Shown piece by piece: positions 22,201 to 30,920 of a stretch of 34,884 bases of DNA (positions are counted from its first letter, which is position 1; each line of letters begins with the position of its first letter). The stretch covers positions 1 to 34,884 of IMG/VR virus record IMGVR_UViG_3300038825_000757, one strand, 5' to 3'. The notes beneath the pieces were generated by a model. That model was not told where the DNA came from and made no database searches. It saw only the letters and a list, made by a program, of their open reading frames with translations. The position numbers and the translations under genes are program-made. The stretch is from a virus.

Positions 22201-23016
22201 TACATTAAAGTAGGTTTGTATCATTGTTGAAAACTCTGCGACTTCTGGCTGCTTTAGTACAGTTGAGATTCTTCCCTTAAGGAAAGCTGTTTTTGCGGCT
22301 TTGAACTCTTCTATAGACTTATTGTCAGTCGCAATCCCTAGCGTTTTGAAGTCCTCAAACTTTGTGCCAACTGAGGTTTGCGTCTGATAAAACTCATGGA
22401 AGTCTCCATCGCCGCTTGCACCTGAGTTATAAGCCGAGTCATAAAAGTCATCTAGAAGCCGACTATAAGCAAGCCTTGCTTCTTCTTGCATTTTTTGGAT
22501 TTGCAAAACTTCAAGTTGGCTTTCGCCTCTGGTTCTTGCTGATGCTCCTGCGTCAACAATAACCTGTTTGTAATAACCAGACGCATCTTGCCCAATACCT
22601 TCTAGATAAGCATTAAAAGTCTGTTCAAACAATTCTGGGGCATTGTCTTCAACAGAAACCTTTTGCGCAATTTCATTAGCTTTTGCTGCTATCTGATCGT
22701 TTATGGATGTTTGGAAGCGTTGAAGAAGAACTCGCTCAAAAGCGTTTTTCCGAAATTCCCCCATGTGATCTGCTTGCTGAGAAGCAATTGGCTTTTTAGT
22801 ATCTGGGTCAAAGGAAAGTATTTCATTAATCCCAAGCTCTGCGGCTTGTAGCTCACCTGACTCAATAGCTTTGTTTTTTTCAAACTCAAAAGCTCTAGCT
22901 CTCATTTTGGCGGCTGACTCTTTTACAGCCTGACCAATTTGCTGTCCTGCAACTGGAACTCTCGTAACACCAATAGGTGCAATACCAAATCTTTTTGTCT
23001 GTCTTACAATAGCCAT
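19225..23016 (-). CDS. Internal virion protein, gp15-like position
   Basis: 1263 residues from ATG 23016, the longest gene, joined by TAATG to genes on both sides. It is mostly helical and charged with many Q, E and K, without a recognised catalytic motif. In T7 order (14, 15, 16) it takes the place of gp15, a core protein ejected into the cell to help form the DNA channel. Sequence similarity to T7 gp15 is not visible by eye, so the call is by position, size and composition. Confidence 0.65.
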   Translation of the reverse strand: MAIVRQTKRFGIAPIGVTRVPVAGQQIGQAVKESAAKMRARAFEFEKNKAIESGELQAAELGINEILSFDPDTKKPIASQQADHMGEFRKNAFERVLLQRFQTSINDQIAAKANEIAQKVSVEDNAPELFEQTFNAYLEGIGQDASGYYKQVIVDAGASARTRGESQLEVLQIQKMQEEARLAYSRLLDDFYDSAYNSGASGDGDFHEFYQTQTSVGTKFEDFKTLGIATDNKSIEEFKAAKTAFLKGRISTVLKQPEVAEFSTMIQTYFNVGGSKAIMDMLPQKAQHALTQVMLLADDFTQADFVSLSADLNTEFGAASNVGAVFAEQRRIEQARIAEERKVFVANLKQQVFENTQIFEDTLAEAYIKGRNFTPIEVKSIMTQMDTLLDEAAYYQADIGAEAFGKLKTSVVEQKEQLAAGLMSQLLSLPRKPKKGPAKGGVSHTVLNKEQISFLIDGIKDPKVIFSILPKEHANLYFDLMMENPTPFKDILTGRKKIATTTEENRKAVLSLAMGRQHISTLQSIKLNTTSLFDAEEIAKKFKETFGSEKLIGTEYQSAWKEISGAITTKKNEASIEGFKDFASGLVGEADSGTIKFENLGKALVREGDAVGASIDLLTSQAQKIVDDYADSQLRKTLGSLSQNPNEKLESLQRLESFFLGDTTIELTQEEKLIADAVNKAQLNIKGTPVRFNNKQITSVLSGLASNQSAEVDAAQKARRKNELKAKIDAETPFTSEQLEDPRGITNTAAEMLGLNTNDFPDLYTMSSRDILEIEGNAEYKKAIAKFLTYSKNNPYFPNMLIVDSAKSLLSGQLSDQQAENFAMHLREEFFFLQDGRLKVKPAYLGIDSDLSQEDIAKLKVFSMADLVSASYQGGVGRFINEVLIAQNLTKDQFKGMTNFEDATSLALAAGIPSQLIPSITPVIEAAVIANQIGGNNWEKIVKGIYETGFVEDPNAYSIFTGGTEFSALHWTDYFSADDKPKFDRFIAQKLQNINILNIGQERLVKYYPNSKVTVTQMRHDPDIYPIQTTKDLFGNLTNHLAELDQVDRAFVGAHPSSNAANPIWMVFRMRQDGSVDEVVGSAFSLNELKAAFEVELTDVDQRIYGVGEQPEVYTESGAEETNLGQLEQQFIDQFGEQNYKNAVESVGTGNVQALVSKLQELSGTAPEPKSLLNTLKDFVIEGDESGLTSMQRNIVSQMTNRTSNWLRTMKKHDTGFAPKPNESVKDYMTRVDAYRQLLGYSNVNEVPDFVLDKIQKMFDEEK

Positions 23017-23450
23017 TATCTAGTCTTCTTCCAATCAAGGTAGGCTTCACCACCAGTCGTTGCGGCTTCCATCATTGAGGCATAGAGGCTTTCTCGACCT
23101 TTTCTCATTGTAGCTGCGCCCTGTTGTTTTAGAGCAAGCTGATTTATTCTTGCCATAATTGCTACATCTGAAATGTCACCACCAACAACTGCTTTATCAG
23201 CCCTTTTTTGAGCTAGCGCAGATGGATCAGATATATCACGACCAAACTTACTATATAAAGCATCTGCGCTTTTAACCGCGCTTTTAAATGCACCTATAGC
23301 TGCTGTGCGCGTTTGTATTCCTTGCGCATTTGCGAGTTGAGATTCAGTGCCGACATTAAACCGTTCAAGCTTTGCTGATTGATAAGCACCTATTCCTTGG
23401 ATCAAGGAACCCCCAGCTTGCATTAAACCTAATGCTAATTGAAAGCTCAT
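23016..23450 (-). CDS. Internal virion protein, gp14-like
   Basis: 144 residues from ATG 23450, overlapping the tail tubular B stop by ATGA. An N-terminal hydrophobic helix (FQLALGLMQAGGSLIQGIGA) is followed by alanine-rich helices (KLERFNVGTESQLANAQGIQ and later ARINQLALKQQGAATMRKGR). This is the layout of T7 gp14, the small core protein ejected first and inserted in the outer membrane. Gene order before the two long core proteins supports this. Confidence 0.7.
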   Translation of the reverse strand: MSFQLALGLMQAGGSLIQGIGAYQSAKLERFNVGTESQLANAQGIQTRTAAIGAFKSAVKSADALYSKFGRDISDPSALAQKRADKAVVGGDISDVAIMARINQLALKQQGAATMRKGRESLYASMMEAATTGGEAYLDWKKTR

Positions 23451-26110
23451 AATATTAACTCCGCTACTAATCCATTGATCTGCATATCAAGGGGGTGATC
23501 CTGTTCAATAGTTATCTGTGGGTTTCGATCATAACCTAGTAACCTAAATTCTTTTTTGCCAGTAAATCCGCTTGTTGTAACCAATGGCCTACTGTTTATT
23601 TTAGCCGATCTAGTGTTTTTCATATCAACAACAACATTGGTCATGCCGCGAATGTCGCCTGTGGTTGGGCCATTACCTGCTGAAACGTCAATCGGATTTG
23701 TTACAAGCTTTGCTGTAAACTTTTTCCCTGCGTAGATGTGCGTATATCCAGAGCCAGAGTGCGCTGACATATCAACTTGATTGCTGCTGTTTACAGTAAA
23801 TTGGCCCAATGATGACAGCGTAGTTCCGTCTGTTGCAATGACATCAACAACATCATTGTGATTATAAAGAGCGCTTACATCGACTACATTCGATCCTATA
23901 GCCCCATAAAGATAGAAGTCTAAGCCAATGTCGCCTCTAAACTCACAAAGCTGTAGTCTGTTTTCTGAATCATAAGCATTAACAAAGAGCCTGTCTTCTA
24001 TTGAGCAGACCGAACCAAAGTTCCCATTTGTTGTAGCTCTTGACCATGATGCTCTTTTTTCTGCCCTGTTAGATGAAAACAAGGCCATGTCTCCATTGGA
24101 AAGAGTTAAAGCCGCATAAGAATCTGGCAAGCCAAATCCACTATGCACAACAGATAAATACTTTGGGCTGTCGATTAAATGAGATGCAATCGTAGAAACA
24201 GATGTAGCGGTGTAAGCTTCTTCTGTATCGGTGTAGATATACTCTCGAATCATCTTGCCATTATTCTGCACAAAAATCGTAGCGCCATCTATAGACATAG
24301 GCTCAACGTGTTCCACACCATATGGTGTTTGCTTTCGTATCTGAGCATTAGTCGGCGTGATCGCTTGGTTTAGATAGGTCGGAATGTAAAGCTCATTAGA
24401 TGCAGTGAAGACCTGCAAGTCTCTGTTTGAAACAAGATACCTTATCTCATTAACATCACCTGTTGCAGCAACCATAGAAATAGAATCTGTGTCTTCTGCA
24501 TCGCCCACATCAAAGTTAAAAAACTCACCAATTTGAGACATCCAAATGTTATCTGGCTCTGCTATTGTGCCGCCAAAGCAAAGGCGGTTTTCATGAAACT
24601 CTACAGCCGCAGGATAGCCTCTCTTTGCTGACCAAGATTGTTCGTCCCAATCTGCTGTTGGCGCATGAGTTGTTACTTTAACGTAACCGCCACCATCTTC
24701 TGAACTAGAGGCATTACCCCCTGCGGTTATAGTGTATGTATTTTCATCAATAATGGTGCCAACAGTTCTAGCCCCATTTAAATTACCTGTGTTAATACCA
24801 CCTGTGGCAGACGCTTCTGATAGTGTAATTGATTCACCGCCGCCAAAGCCGTGAGCAATATGCGTGACTTCAACTGTTGAACTTCCATCAATAGTTCTTA
24901 GTGGGTTAAGAACAGACAGTCTGATTTTTAATTCATCAACTACATTCCCTGTTGCCTGAGTTGCAGACTGAACACTTGTTATGTCAATCTCATTGCCGCC
25001 ATAGCGAACAGTTGTTCCAACATGAAGTGAGTCAGGATAATTTCCACCACTTTGAGAGCCAGTCGTATCCCAATAATTTGCGCTTGTTGTTAGAGTTATT
25101 CCATTTCCACTTGTAGCTGATGGGTTAAGCGTAACGCCGTGAGCTTGGAACTTAGAATAAGGCTGATATGTTTTCTTGTTATCTGCTCTTTGGTCAAAGC
25201 TATAAGTTGATATTTCAAAGTCAGTTAGACTTGTTCTTGTTAGCATCCTTGGCGCAAAGAGTGGATGCGAGATAAACATTACATCGCCATACTGCGCTGT
25301 AGTATATTCCTTTAAATAGGTTTCATCAAAAGGAAGTGCAGCACTGCTTGTATCTGCTGTAATGGTTGCAACAAGAGAAACCGTATCCGATCCATTTATT
25401 AGTCGAAAACATCTTACTCTCTGGTGTTCTACCGAAATGATGTATTCTTCGTTTTCATCAAAGACAAACGGATAAAGGTGAGATTGCTCTTCCTCGGTAA
25501 GATAATACATATCCGTAGTAACACCAATTTCTAAAAGGACTTGCCCAGTGCCAGTTCCTATTGATTGGACTGGTTGGCTAATTGACGTAACGGTGCTAAA
25601 AATTTTAGTTGTTATGTATTCTGGGTTAGAAACTACTGCTTGAATGGTCATTGTCTCCGTTTGAGAAAGGCCGTGAATGTCCGTTCCCGTTACAGTAATA
25701 GTCTGCCCAACATGAGTAGGCCATGTTGTATTAGCAGAAGGGGTTAGCCCGACATTATATTGCAATACAACTTTTCTACCTTTGTGCGGAACAAATGAAC
25801 CATCTGACCATTCCCCATCAAGGCTTTGAGTTCCAGAACTGGCAGCAGCATTTTCCTTAAAAACGCTTCCTAAATAATACTCAGTATTATCAGGGTCAAC
25901 TTCGGAGCTAACTGAATTAAATGGAACAAACCCATAATCATAGATATGCTTCATGCCATAGCGCTTTTTGACAGAACCCTCTGCCATAACCACCATGTTC
26001 TCAAGTCTTTGCGCTGATGCAGTATAAACAGCCGTATCAGTCCTCATAATGAGGGAGTCACTTACTTCACCATACTGAAAGCTGCTAACTGGTACTCTGA
26101 TCTTCTGCAT
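23447..26110 (-). CDS. Tail tubular protein B (gp12-like nozzle)
   Basis: 887 residues from ATG 26110, TAATG overlap with tail tubular protein A. The N-terminus (SFQYGEVSDSLIMRTDTAVY, then RLENMVVMAEGSVKKRYGM) is characteristic of podovirus nozzle proteins, as is the middle EFHENRLCFGGTIAEPDNIW, about residues 505-525, and the YLVSNRDLQVFTASNELYI strand. It forms the tail tip through which DNA leaves. The length is near that of the T7-type family. Confidence 0.85.
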   Translation of the reverse strand: MQKIRVPVSSFQYGEVSDSLIMRTDTAVYTASAQRLENMVVMAEGSVKKRYGMKHIYDYGFVPFNSVSSEVDPDNTEYYLGSVFKENAAASSGTQSLDGEWSDGSFVPHKGRKVVLQYNVGLTPSANTTWPTHVGQTITVTGTDIHGLSQTETMTIQAVVSNPEYITTKIFSTVTSISQPVQSIGTGTGQVLLEIGVTTDMYYLTEEEQSHLYPFVFDENEEYIISVEHQRVRCFRLINGSDTVSLVATITADTSSAALPFDETYLKEYTTAQYGDVMFISHPLFAPRMLTRTSLTDFEISTYSFDQRADNKKTYQPYSKFQAHGVTLNPSATSGNGITLTTSANYWDTTGSQSGGNYPDSLHVGTTVRYGGNEIDITSVQSATQATGNVVDELKIRLSVLNPLRTIDGSSTVEVTHIAHGFGGGESITLSEASATGGINTGNLNGARTVGTIIDENTYTITAGGNASSSEDGGGYVKVTTHAPTADWDEQSWSAKRGYPAAVEFHENRLCFGGTIAEPDNIWMSQIGEFFNFDVGDAEDTDSISMVAATGDVNEIRYLVSNRDLQVFTASNELYIPTYLNQAITPTNAQIRKQTPYGVEHVEPMSIDGATIFVQNNGKMIREYIYTDTEEAYTATSVSTIASHLIDSPKYLSVVHSGFGLPDSYAALTLSNGDMALFSSNRAEKRASWSRATTNGNFGSVCSIEDRLFVNAYDSENRLQLCEFRGDIGLDFYLYGAIGSNVVDVSALYNHNDVVDVIATDGTTLSSLGQFTVNSSNQVDMSAHSGSGYTHIYAGKKFTAKLVTNPIDVSAGNGPTTGDIRGMTNVVVDMKNTRSAKINSRPLVTTSGFTGKKEFRLLGYDRNPQITIEQDHPLDMQINGLVAELIL

Positions 26111-26694
26111 TAGCTGCGCCTTTCAACGATGAACCTCGAAGTGTTTAGCTTGCGTGTTGTTTGTGCTTGCGAATCTAGTCTGCGAGCTTTGATAAACTGA
26201 CGCTCTGCTCTGTTCTCCATTGCAGTGCCAAGCTGCGCATCTCTTGCTAAAGATATTGCAAAGACGCTAGCAACAGCAAACTCAACGGCAAGCGTAAAGT
26301 AAGGAGGCCAGTCGGCTTCGTCTGCTCTAAATATAAAGTCGGCTGTTACTGTGTCAGTAGATACTGCATCGCAGTAAATCTTATCGCCATATGTGTCATA
26401 CTTTATTGGCTCTTCTTCGACAGTTACAGCGCTAATCATTAAGGAGGTAGCAGGTATTTGATATGCTGCATCCCATCGTCCAGTAGGCGCGGCGACCAAT
26501 CTAACCAAATCTTCCTGATTTGATGCAAACCTCCATCGTGTGTTTGTCAGAGAAGACCGCGCTATATCTTCATAGATCGCATCTGCGACAGAAGACTCAG
26601 CAGTCCCATCCGTAAATGATTGAATCGCATCACCGCCTATAAGCAATGATGCGCGTGAACAAATCTTAATCGGTGTGTTTGCATAATCTGGCAT
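26110..26694 (-). CDS. Tail tubular protein A (gp11-like)
   Basis: 194 residues from ATG 26694. The opening ICSRASLLIGGDAIQSFTDG, then SSVADAIYEDIARSSLTNTR and WRFASNQEDLVRL are the well-known pattern of T7 gp11-type adaptor proteins; WDAAYQIPATSL also fits. It joins the portal to the nozzle protein. There is no clear Shine-Dalgarno before the ATG; instead a very stable hairpin (26701-26720) ends 6 bases upstream, which may limit its translation. Confidence 0.85.
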   Translation of the reverse strand: MPDYANTPIKICSRASLLIGGDAIQSFTDGTAESSVADAIYEDIARSSLTNTRWRFASNQEDLVRLVAAPTGRWDAAYQIPATSLMISAVTVEEEPIKYDTYGDKIYCDAVSTDTVTADFIFRADEADWPPYFTLAVEFAVASVFAISLARDAQLGTAMENRAERQFIKARRLDSQAQTTRKLNTSRFIVERRS

Positions 26695-26700
26695 GGCAGT

Positions 26701-26720
26701 ATGGGGGCCGAAGCCCCCAT
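26701..26720 (-). terminator. UUCG-capped hairpin between capsid and tail genes
   Basis: Read on the minus strand, ATGGGGGC, TTCG, GCCCCCAT: eight perfect pairs with a C(UUCG)G loop, among the most stable RNA tetraloops. No T-run follows, so it may pause rather than end transcription, or act as an mRNA end-block. T7 has its late terminator at the equivalent place after the capsid gene. Confidence 0.55.
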
Positions 26721-26727
26721 CCCTTTA

Positions 26728-26991
26728 TTAATCGCCGTCTGTTTCAACAACGGCTGTGCCGTCTGAAACATCGACTACAGTGCCAGTGTTCGACAGAACA
26801 TTGACAAAGTTAGTTGTTGGTGTGTTTGTGTCACAAACAATAATCAGGTCACGAACAGCAAGCATACTTGCTGCATCGTTAAAATAACCTGATGTATTTA
26901 CAGCCGCGATTGCATCCGCAGTTGAATACATCCACAAACTTCCGTTTGAGTCACCACCAATTCGAGCTAGTCCACTTGCTGCATAAGCCAT
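26728..26991 (-). CDS. Small capsid-associated protein (putative head fibre/decoration)
   Basis: 87 residues from ATG 26991 with AGGAGAG 7 bases upstream. Begins MAYAASGLARIGGDSNGSLW, then YSTADAIAAVNTSGYF, and ends with a beta-rich acidic stretch (DGTAVVETDGD). Short proteins of this kind commonly follow the major capsid gene in podoviruses of marine bacteria and are thought to decorate the head. Not proven here. Confidence 0.6.
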   Translation of the reverse strand: MAYAASGLARIGGDSNGSLWMYSTADAIAAVNTSGYFNDAASMLAVRDLIIVCDTNTPTTNFVNVLSNTGTVVDVSDGTAVVETDGD

Positions 26992-27003
26992 GTTCTACTC
27001 TCC

Positions 27004-27813
27004 TTAGTTATTGTCTAAGACTTCATAGACGCCATCGTCGTCAATAACGACAGCACCCATTGACATCATAGAGGTTGCGAGGTGTGAGACTTTTTCCGCA
27101 ACATAGTTGACCTCAGTTTGAACATCAGAGTTGATGCCAAGGCCAACAGCGTTTGTGTGGTAAGCAAAGTTTTTGCCACCTGCAACCGCAGATGTTGAGA
27201 AGATTTTAAAGCCCAAGAACTCTTTCATGGTGATGCCACCTGCAAAAGGCAGGTTTTGATCGCCAACGAAATCAGAAGATGCAAACTCTGTGATGTTATA
27301 CAGATCAGCAAATCCTGCAGGAGACATTGCCAAGAAGCGTTGTCCGTCCTCTGGCATATCAGCATTGCCTACAGTCTCGAAGAGAGAAAGCAGATCAGCT
27401 TTTGCCAAAGCAGAGCCAGTGTCGTGAATCTGAGTTGAGTTAGCACCTGCGTCGAGAGCAGTTGTTAGAATCTCATCTGTCTTACGACCAAGCGCAGCAG
27501 CAGCAGATTGAGCTACAGCTTGACGCTCGTTGATGTTGATTTTCAACTCGTCCAGTTTATCAATGTACTCTGGTGCATAGTAGTCAGCCATAGTGACTTC
27601 GACGTTTGTATGCGCCAATTCCATTGGGGTTACGTTGCCGTTACGAGATTTCGTATTGGCTGTGCCTTTTCCGATTACTTGGAAACGAGCAGTTGAACCA
27701 GTCACATTCGTAGAGCGAACAGTGTTCCGTAGTTTAGAACCCATACGCTGATACGCCATGTGAACTTCGGTTTCAAACTGCTTGATAAAGGCTTGGTCAA
27801 TTGTATTAGCCAT
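27004..27813 (-). CDS. Major capsid protein
   Basis: 269 residues from ATG 27813 (MANTIDQAFIKQFETEV); a GTG two codons earlier is a less likely start. It continues AYQRMGSKLRNTVRS, then TMADYYAPEYIDKLDELKIN (about residues 74-93) and ALGRKTDEILTTALDAG, a pattern seen in capsid proteins of small podoviruses. It forms the HK97-type shell. Preceded by scaffold and GNAT-like genes, followed by a small decoration-type protein, as expected for the head block. Shorter than T7 gp10A. Confidence 0.85.
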   Translation of the reverse strand: MANTIDQAFIKQFETEVHMAYQRMGSKLRNTVRSTNVTGSTARFQVIGKGTANTKSRNGNVTPMELAHTNVEVTMADYYAPEYIDKLDELKININERQAVAQSAAAALGRKTDEILTTALDAGANSTQIHDTGSALAKADLLSLFETVGNADMPEDGQRFLAMSPAGFADLYNITEFASSDFVGDQNLPFAGGITMKEFLGFKIFSTSAVAGGKNFAYHTNAVGLGINSDVQTEVNYVAEKVSHLATSMMSMGAVVIDDDGVYEVLDNN

Positions 27814-27892
27814 TTTCACAGTCCTAATTGAAGTTACGGTTTACAACGGGTGTCCACTCTCGCACTTCAATAAGGGTATCCTTTCGGGCCTT

Positions 27893-28378
27893 TCAGTGCA
27901 TTATGGGCCGTAATGCGCTATCGTAAACATTTTTTTTGTTTGGATTGCAACGCACAAATTCAACATACTTGTTTTTAGTAGATTGGCTAATACCTACTGG
28001 CTCAAAGCCTAACCATGCCGCCCATTGCAGCATTGATTCATATTCAGCAAGTATTGTCATGGTCATTCCCTCCTGCGTCTGATCAAAGAAATTAACAAGC
28101 ATCCTTGATCCACGCGCAAGCAGGGTGAAGTTTTCTTTAATCTTATCTGAAAACATACAGAACATTTGCGGATATTGCTGATCGTCAGAATAAAACAGAC
28201 CACCAACAGCTATAAAGCTTTCACCTTCCGCTCTAACAAGATAGCACTCGGATGTTTCATACATCTCAATAATAGCTTGCTCTAAGTCTGTATGTCCAAG
28301 CAGAGCAAGCTCATGTTTGTTTTCGTCGCTCAAATTATTAACGACTTCATCAAGTTGACGTAAGGTAAAGGGGGTCAT
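27893..28378 (-). CDS. T7 gp13-like / GNAT-fold virion protein (putative)
   Basis: 161 residues from ATG 28378 (MTPFTLRQLDEVVNNLSDEN) with AGGGGG about 10 bases upstream; the frame is open to 28486 but that part overlaps the scaffold gene. The order of strands and helices, with ESFIAVGGLFYS, an MLVNFFDQTQEGMTMTILAE segment and QWAAWLGFEPVGI, follows the GNAT-like fold of T7 gp13-type proteins, which are present in or needed for virion assembly. No acetyl-CoA binding motif is clear. It lies between scaffold and capsid genes rather than after the nozzle gene as in T7. Confidence 0.55.
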   Translation of the reverse strand: MTPFTLRQLDEVVNNLSDENKHELALLGHTDLEQAIIEMYETSECYLVRAEGESFIAVGGLFYSDDQQYPQMFCMFSDKIKENFTLLARGSRMLVNFFDQTQEGMTMTILAEYESMLQWAAWLGFEPVGISQSTKNKYVEFVRCNPNKKNVYDSALRPIMH

Positions 28379-28403
28379 GTAGTAACGCCCCCTTTTTAAA
28401 ATC

Positions 28404-29141
28404 TTAACCTCTGTAAAGTCCTTGGAACCCTTCGGTAACTTGTTTGATGAAATGGGGGTCACGATCTTTCCAGTACCTTGGGTCATTCATCATCTCCCTT
28501 AACTCAGCTTCGCTTTGACCTGCTGTTGGCTGCGTTTCTGCTGTAAACGACCCATCTTTCATTGCTTCCATTATTGTTTCAAGCGCGAGTATACCTTCGT
28601 GACTTTCACACATACGCTCTACAGCAGGAATTGCTTCTGCAGGAAAAAACTTATCAGCAAACATAGACGCTGCTTGTATGCGATCATTCGCGTTTTCACC
28701 TAGCTTTGCGGCTTCGCTCTCAAGGTCTGGCTGTGAGCTACCTACAGCTTGAGCATACATTTCGATGCCCTTATTAAATTCTTCTTGAGAAAACCCATTT
28801 TCAAAAGAATGTTCAGCCCACCATTGCAGCAATTCATTATCTACAGCAGATTCTTGGTCAATACTGTCTGGCAATTGATAATCACCTGCTGCCTCTGGCC
28901 TTTCGCTAAAAGCTTCGGTTTGGATTTCCTCAATTAATTTAGAGCGAATATCCTCTTCCTTTGTACCGAGTTTTGACTCTAGCTCTTTATATGCTTTAGC
29001 TAAGTCCTCGCCTGTGTTGTATTTTTCGGGCAACCACTCTGGTCGTTGTGGCTGACTGTCTTCTGCTACAACAAAATCACGCTCTTCTGTAGGCGCTTCT
29101 GTGGCTGTTTCGGCTGTTGCTTCGGCTACTGTTTGGTTCAT
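28404..29141 (-). CDS. Scaffolding protein
   Basis: 245 residues from ATG 29141, in ATGA overlap with the preceding gene. Acidic, low-complexity N-terminus (TVAEATAETATEAPTEERDF), then RPEWLPEKYNTGEDLAKAYK at 33-52, the classic opening of podovirus scaffold proteins, a helical middle, and the C-terminal YWKDRDPHFIKQVTEGF expected to bind the capsid subunit. It shapes the procapsid and is lost on maturation. Directly upstream of the capsid cluster. Confidence 0.85.
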   Translation of the reverse strand: MNQTVAEATAETATEAPTEERDFVVAEDSQPQRPEWLPEKYNTGEDLAKAYKELESKLGTKEEDIRSKLIEEIQTEAFSERPEAAGDYQLPDSIDQESAVDNELLQWWAEHSFENGFSQEEFNKGIEMYAQAVGSSQPDLESEAAKLGENANDRIQAASMFADKFFPAEAIPAVERMCESHEGILALETIMEAMKDGSFTAETQPTAGQSEAELREMMNDPRYWKDRDPHFIKQVTEGFQGLYRG

Positions 29142-29398
29142 CTGTTCTTACTCCTATGCGAATGTGAGATGCGCTGCTCAATGAGGCCAACGATATATCG
29201 CTGCCCTTCTATATGTCGCAACTCTTCTGTGGTCACATTAGGCCCATTAACCATTTCAATTGTAATGGATCGCAGATACCGCAAAACCTCCTGTCCTGTC
29301 GGTGAACTAAATATATGGGCGATGTTGTGACTTACCTCTACATCTTTGGCAGAAGCCCTCTGTATTCCGTCAATCCCAATATTAACTTTGTTCGGCAA
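29138..29398 (-). CDS. Bbp19-like small virion-block protein
   Basis: 86 residues from TTG 29398; no ATG or GTG is available in frame and AGGGA lies near 8 to 12 bases upstream. It overlaps the portal end by 17 bases. HNIAHIFSSPTGQEVLRYLR, ITIEMVNGPNVTTEELRHIE and GQRYIVGLIEQRIS resemble the Bbp19-type small protein found between portal and scaffold genes in Bordetella BPP-1-type and related phages. Molecular role unknown. Confidence 0.65.
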   Translation of the reverse strand: MPNKVNIGIDGIQRASAKDVEVSHNIAHIFSSPTGQEVLRYLRSITIEMVNGPNVTTEELRHIEGQRYIVGLIEQRISHSHRSKNR

Positions 29399-30920
29399 CC
29401 ATCTGTCCCTGCTGTTGTTGTTGCGCCATTTGCTGCGCTAATGCAGCTATTTGTTTACGCTGTTCTTCATCACGAATCAAGCTCTCTGGCACACCAAACT
29501 TTTTAGACAGGTGAATTGCGGTCTGTTCGCCATCAATTAGAAGCTGCAACATCTCAGGGCCAAACGTTCCACCAACCAGTTCTAGGAATCTTGCTACGCT
29601 AGAAATGTCTTGATTTGCTTGCGCTTGGGCCAATGGGGATACAGAGCGAACTTTAACCTCTCTGCCATTAACTGTTGGCACTTCAATGCGGCCCTGCTTC
29701 TTGAGAATGTAGATTACACGCTGCAATACTGGCTGAACTAACTCTGCTTGCAGTCTGCCAAAGGCTGCGCCCATTCTTCGAGACAGGTCTGCCATACGCT
29801 CTGCAACCTCTGTTGCAGTTGCAGGTGTGGTATCAGGCTTACCAAGCATATCATTGTACAAAGCCTGTTTGATATTGTGACGCATATCACTAAGAACAAG
29901 CTGCGCAACATCGAACTTACCTGCGGCTTGAATAGGTTGAAGGCCAGTTGAACCCATAGCTTTCGGTATGATTGTACCGGGGACTAAATTTATCGTGTCA
30001 GGGTTGATTACGCCATCATCTTCCATCTGATATATGCCAGAGATCGACATTTGAGCGTTCTCAAGTATTAACTGGATGGTGAGGTTAGTGGTCTTAATCG
30101 AAGACAACGCATTGATTAGCGGCCCTCGCCCATAAACTTCCCCTGCGCACTTCCCCCAACGGAAACAAACAAATGGATTTGAACCCAAACCGCTTAATTC
30201 TTTCGTATATAGGCAGGTGCTTGTCGTCAGGCAGATAGCATAATGGAGATAGGAATATTCGTTCTTTTTGGAGTAATCTCTGCAAACAATTTCAAGAACG
30301 GTTGTTTCTCGCTCTTTGCCCATCATTGCTTGCACCTTCGGGCTAAACTTGCCTTTTGGATACATTATCTCAAGATGATCAAACTTAACCTTCTTGCGCT
30401 CACGATAAACGTGATCAATCTGACCATTGGGGCCATTCTCAAGAATTATATGCGGAAGTGGTATTGCAGAAAAATTAATAGGATTAACTGAATCGCCTTC
30501 TTCTACGCAAAGAATACCAGTACCAACAGCCAAATCCATAAAGGATTCATGCACTTCTTGGCTAAAATTTGAGTTTTGCAAAACCTCAAAGACATATTCA
30601 GTTACTTCATCTAACTGATTGTCTACGCTTTCCCTTTCGCTTTTGGGGACTTCGCTTCCTGCCATAAGGTCAGCCCATCGCGCAAAGTTAGGAACTATGC
30701 CTGACTGTAAGCGGCTAGCAAATTCTTGAACCCCAACTACAGCAGTTTCGTCAAAGATTTTGTCATCCCTACGCTGCCCTGCCTCTTCATAATAAAATGA
30801 TTCTCGTTGAGGCAACGCATACTCATAGCACTCTTCAAAAAGCGGAACCCAATTATCCCTTAAGGCTTTAGCCTTATTGTACTTTTCAATGTACTTTTTT
30901 GCAATTGGATCATCAGCCAT
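29382..30920 (-). CDS. Portal (head-to-tail connector) protein
   Basis: 512 residues from ATG 30920, TAATG overlap with the preceding gene. KALRDNWVPLFEECYEYALP near the N-terminus, then VGVQEFASRLQSGIVPNFAR and WADLMAG, are hallmark segments of podovirus connector proteins; YGRGPLINALSSIKTTNLTI (about residues 265-285) and PATATEVAERMADLSRRMG also fit. The C-terminus is glutamine-rich. It forms the dodecameric ring for DNA entry and tail attachment. Length matches the family (about 500 to 550). Confidence 0.92.
   Translation of the reverse strand: MADDPIAKKYIEKYNKAKALRDNWVPLFEECYEYALPQRESFYYEEAGQRRDDKIFDETAVVGVQEFASRLQSGIVPNFARWADLMAGSEVPKSERESVDNQLDEVTEYVFEVLQNSNFSQEVHESFMDLAVGTGILCVEEGDSVNPINFSAIPLPHIILENGPNGQIDHVYRERKKVKFDHLEIMYPKGKFSPKVQAMMGKERETTVLEIVCRDYSKKNEYSYLHYAICLTTSTCLYTKELSGLGSNPFVCFRWGKCAGEVYGRGPLINALSSIKTTNLTIQLILENAQMSISGIYQMEDDGVINPDTINLVPGTIIPKAMGSTGLQPIQAAGKFDVAQLVLSDMRHNIKQALYNDMLGKPDTTPATATEVAERMADLSRRMGAAFGRLQAELVQPVLQRVIYILKKQGRIEVPTVNGREVKVRSVSPLAQAQANQDISSVARFLELVGGTFGPEMLQLLIDGEQTAIHLSKKFGVPESLIRDEEQRKQIAALAQQMAQQQQQGQMVAEQS

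Noticed and set aside
19225-23016. Lytic transglycosylase domain in the long internal proteins
   Set aside because: No catalytic E-S or GLMQ-type motif was found in either the 1263- or 1138-residue protein.
28376-28486. Longer start (28486) for the gp13-like gene
   Set aside because: It would overlap the scaffold gene by over 80 bases, while ATG 28378 has AGGGGG at good spacing just after the scaffold stop.
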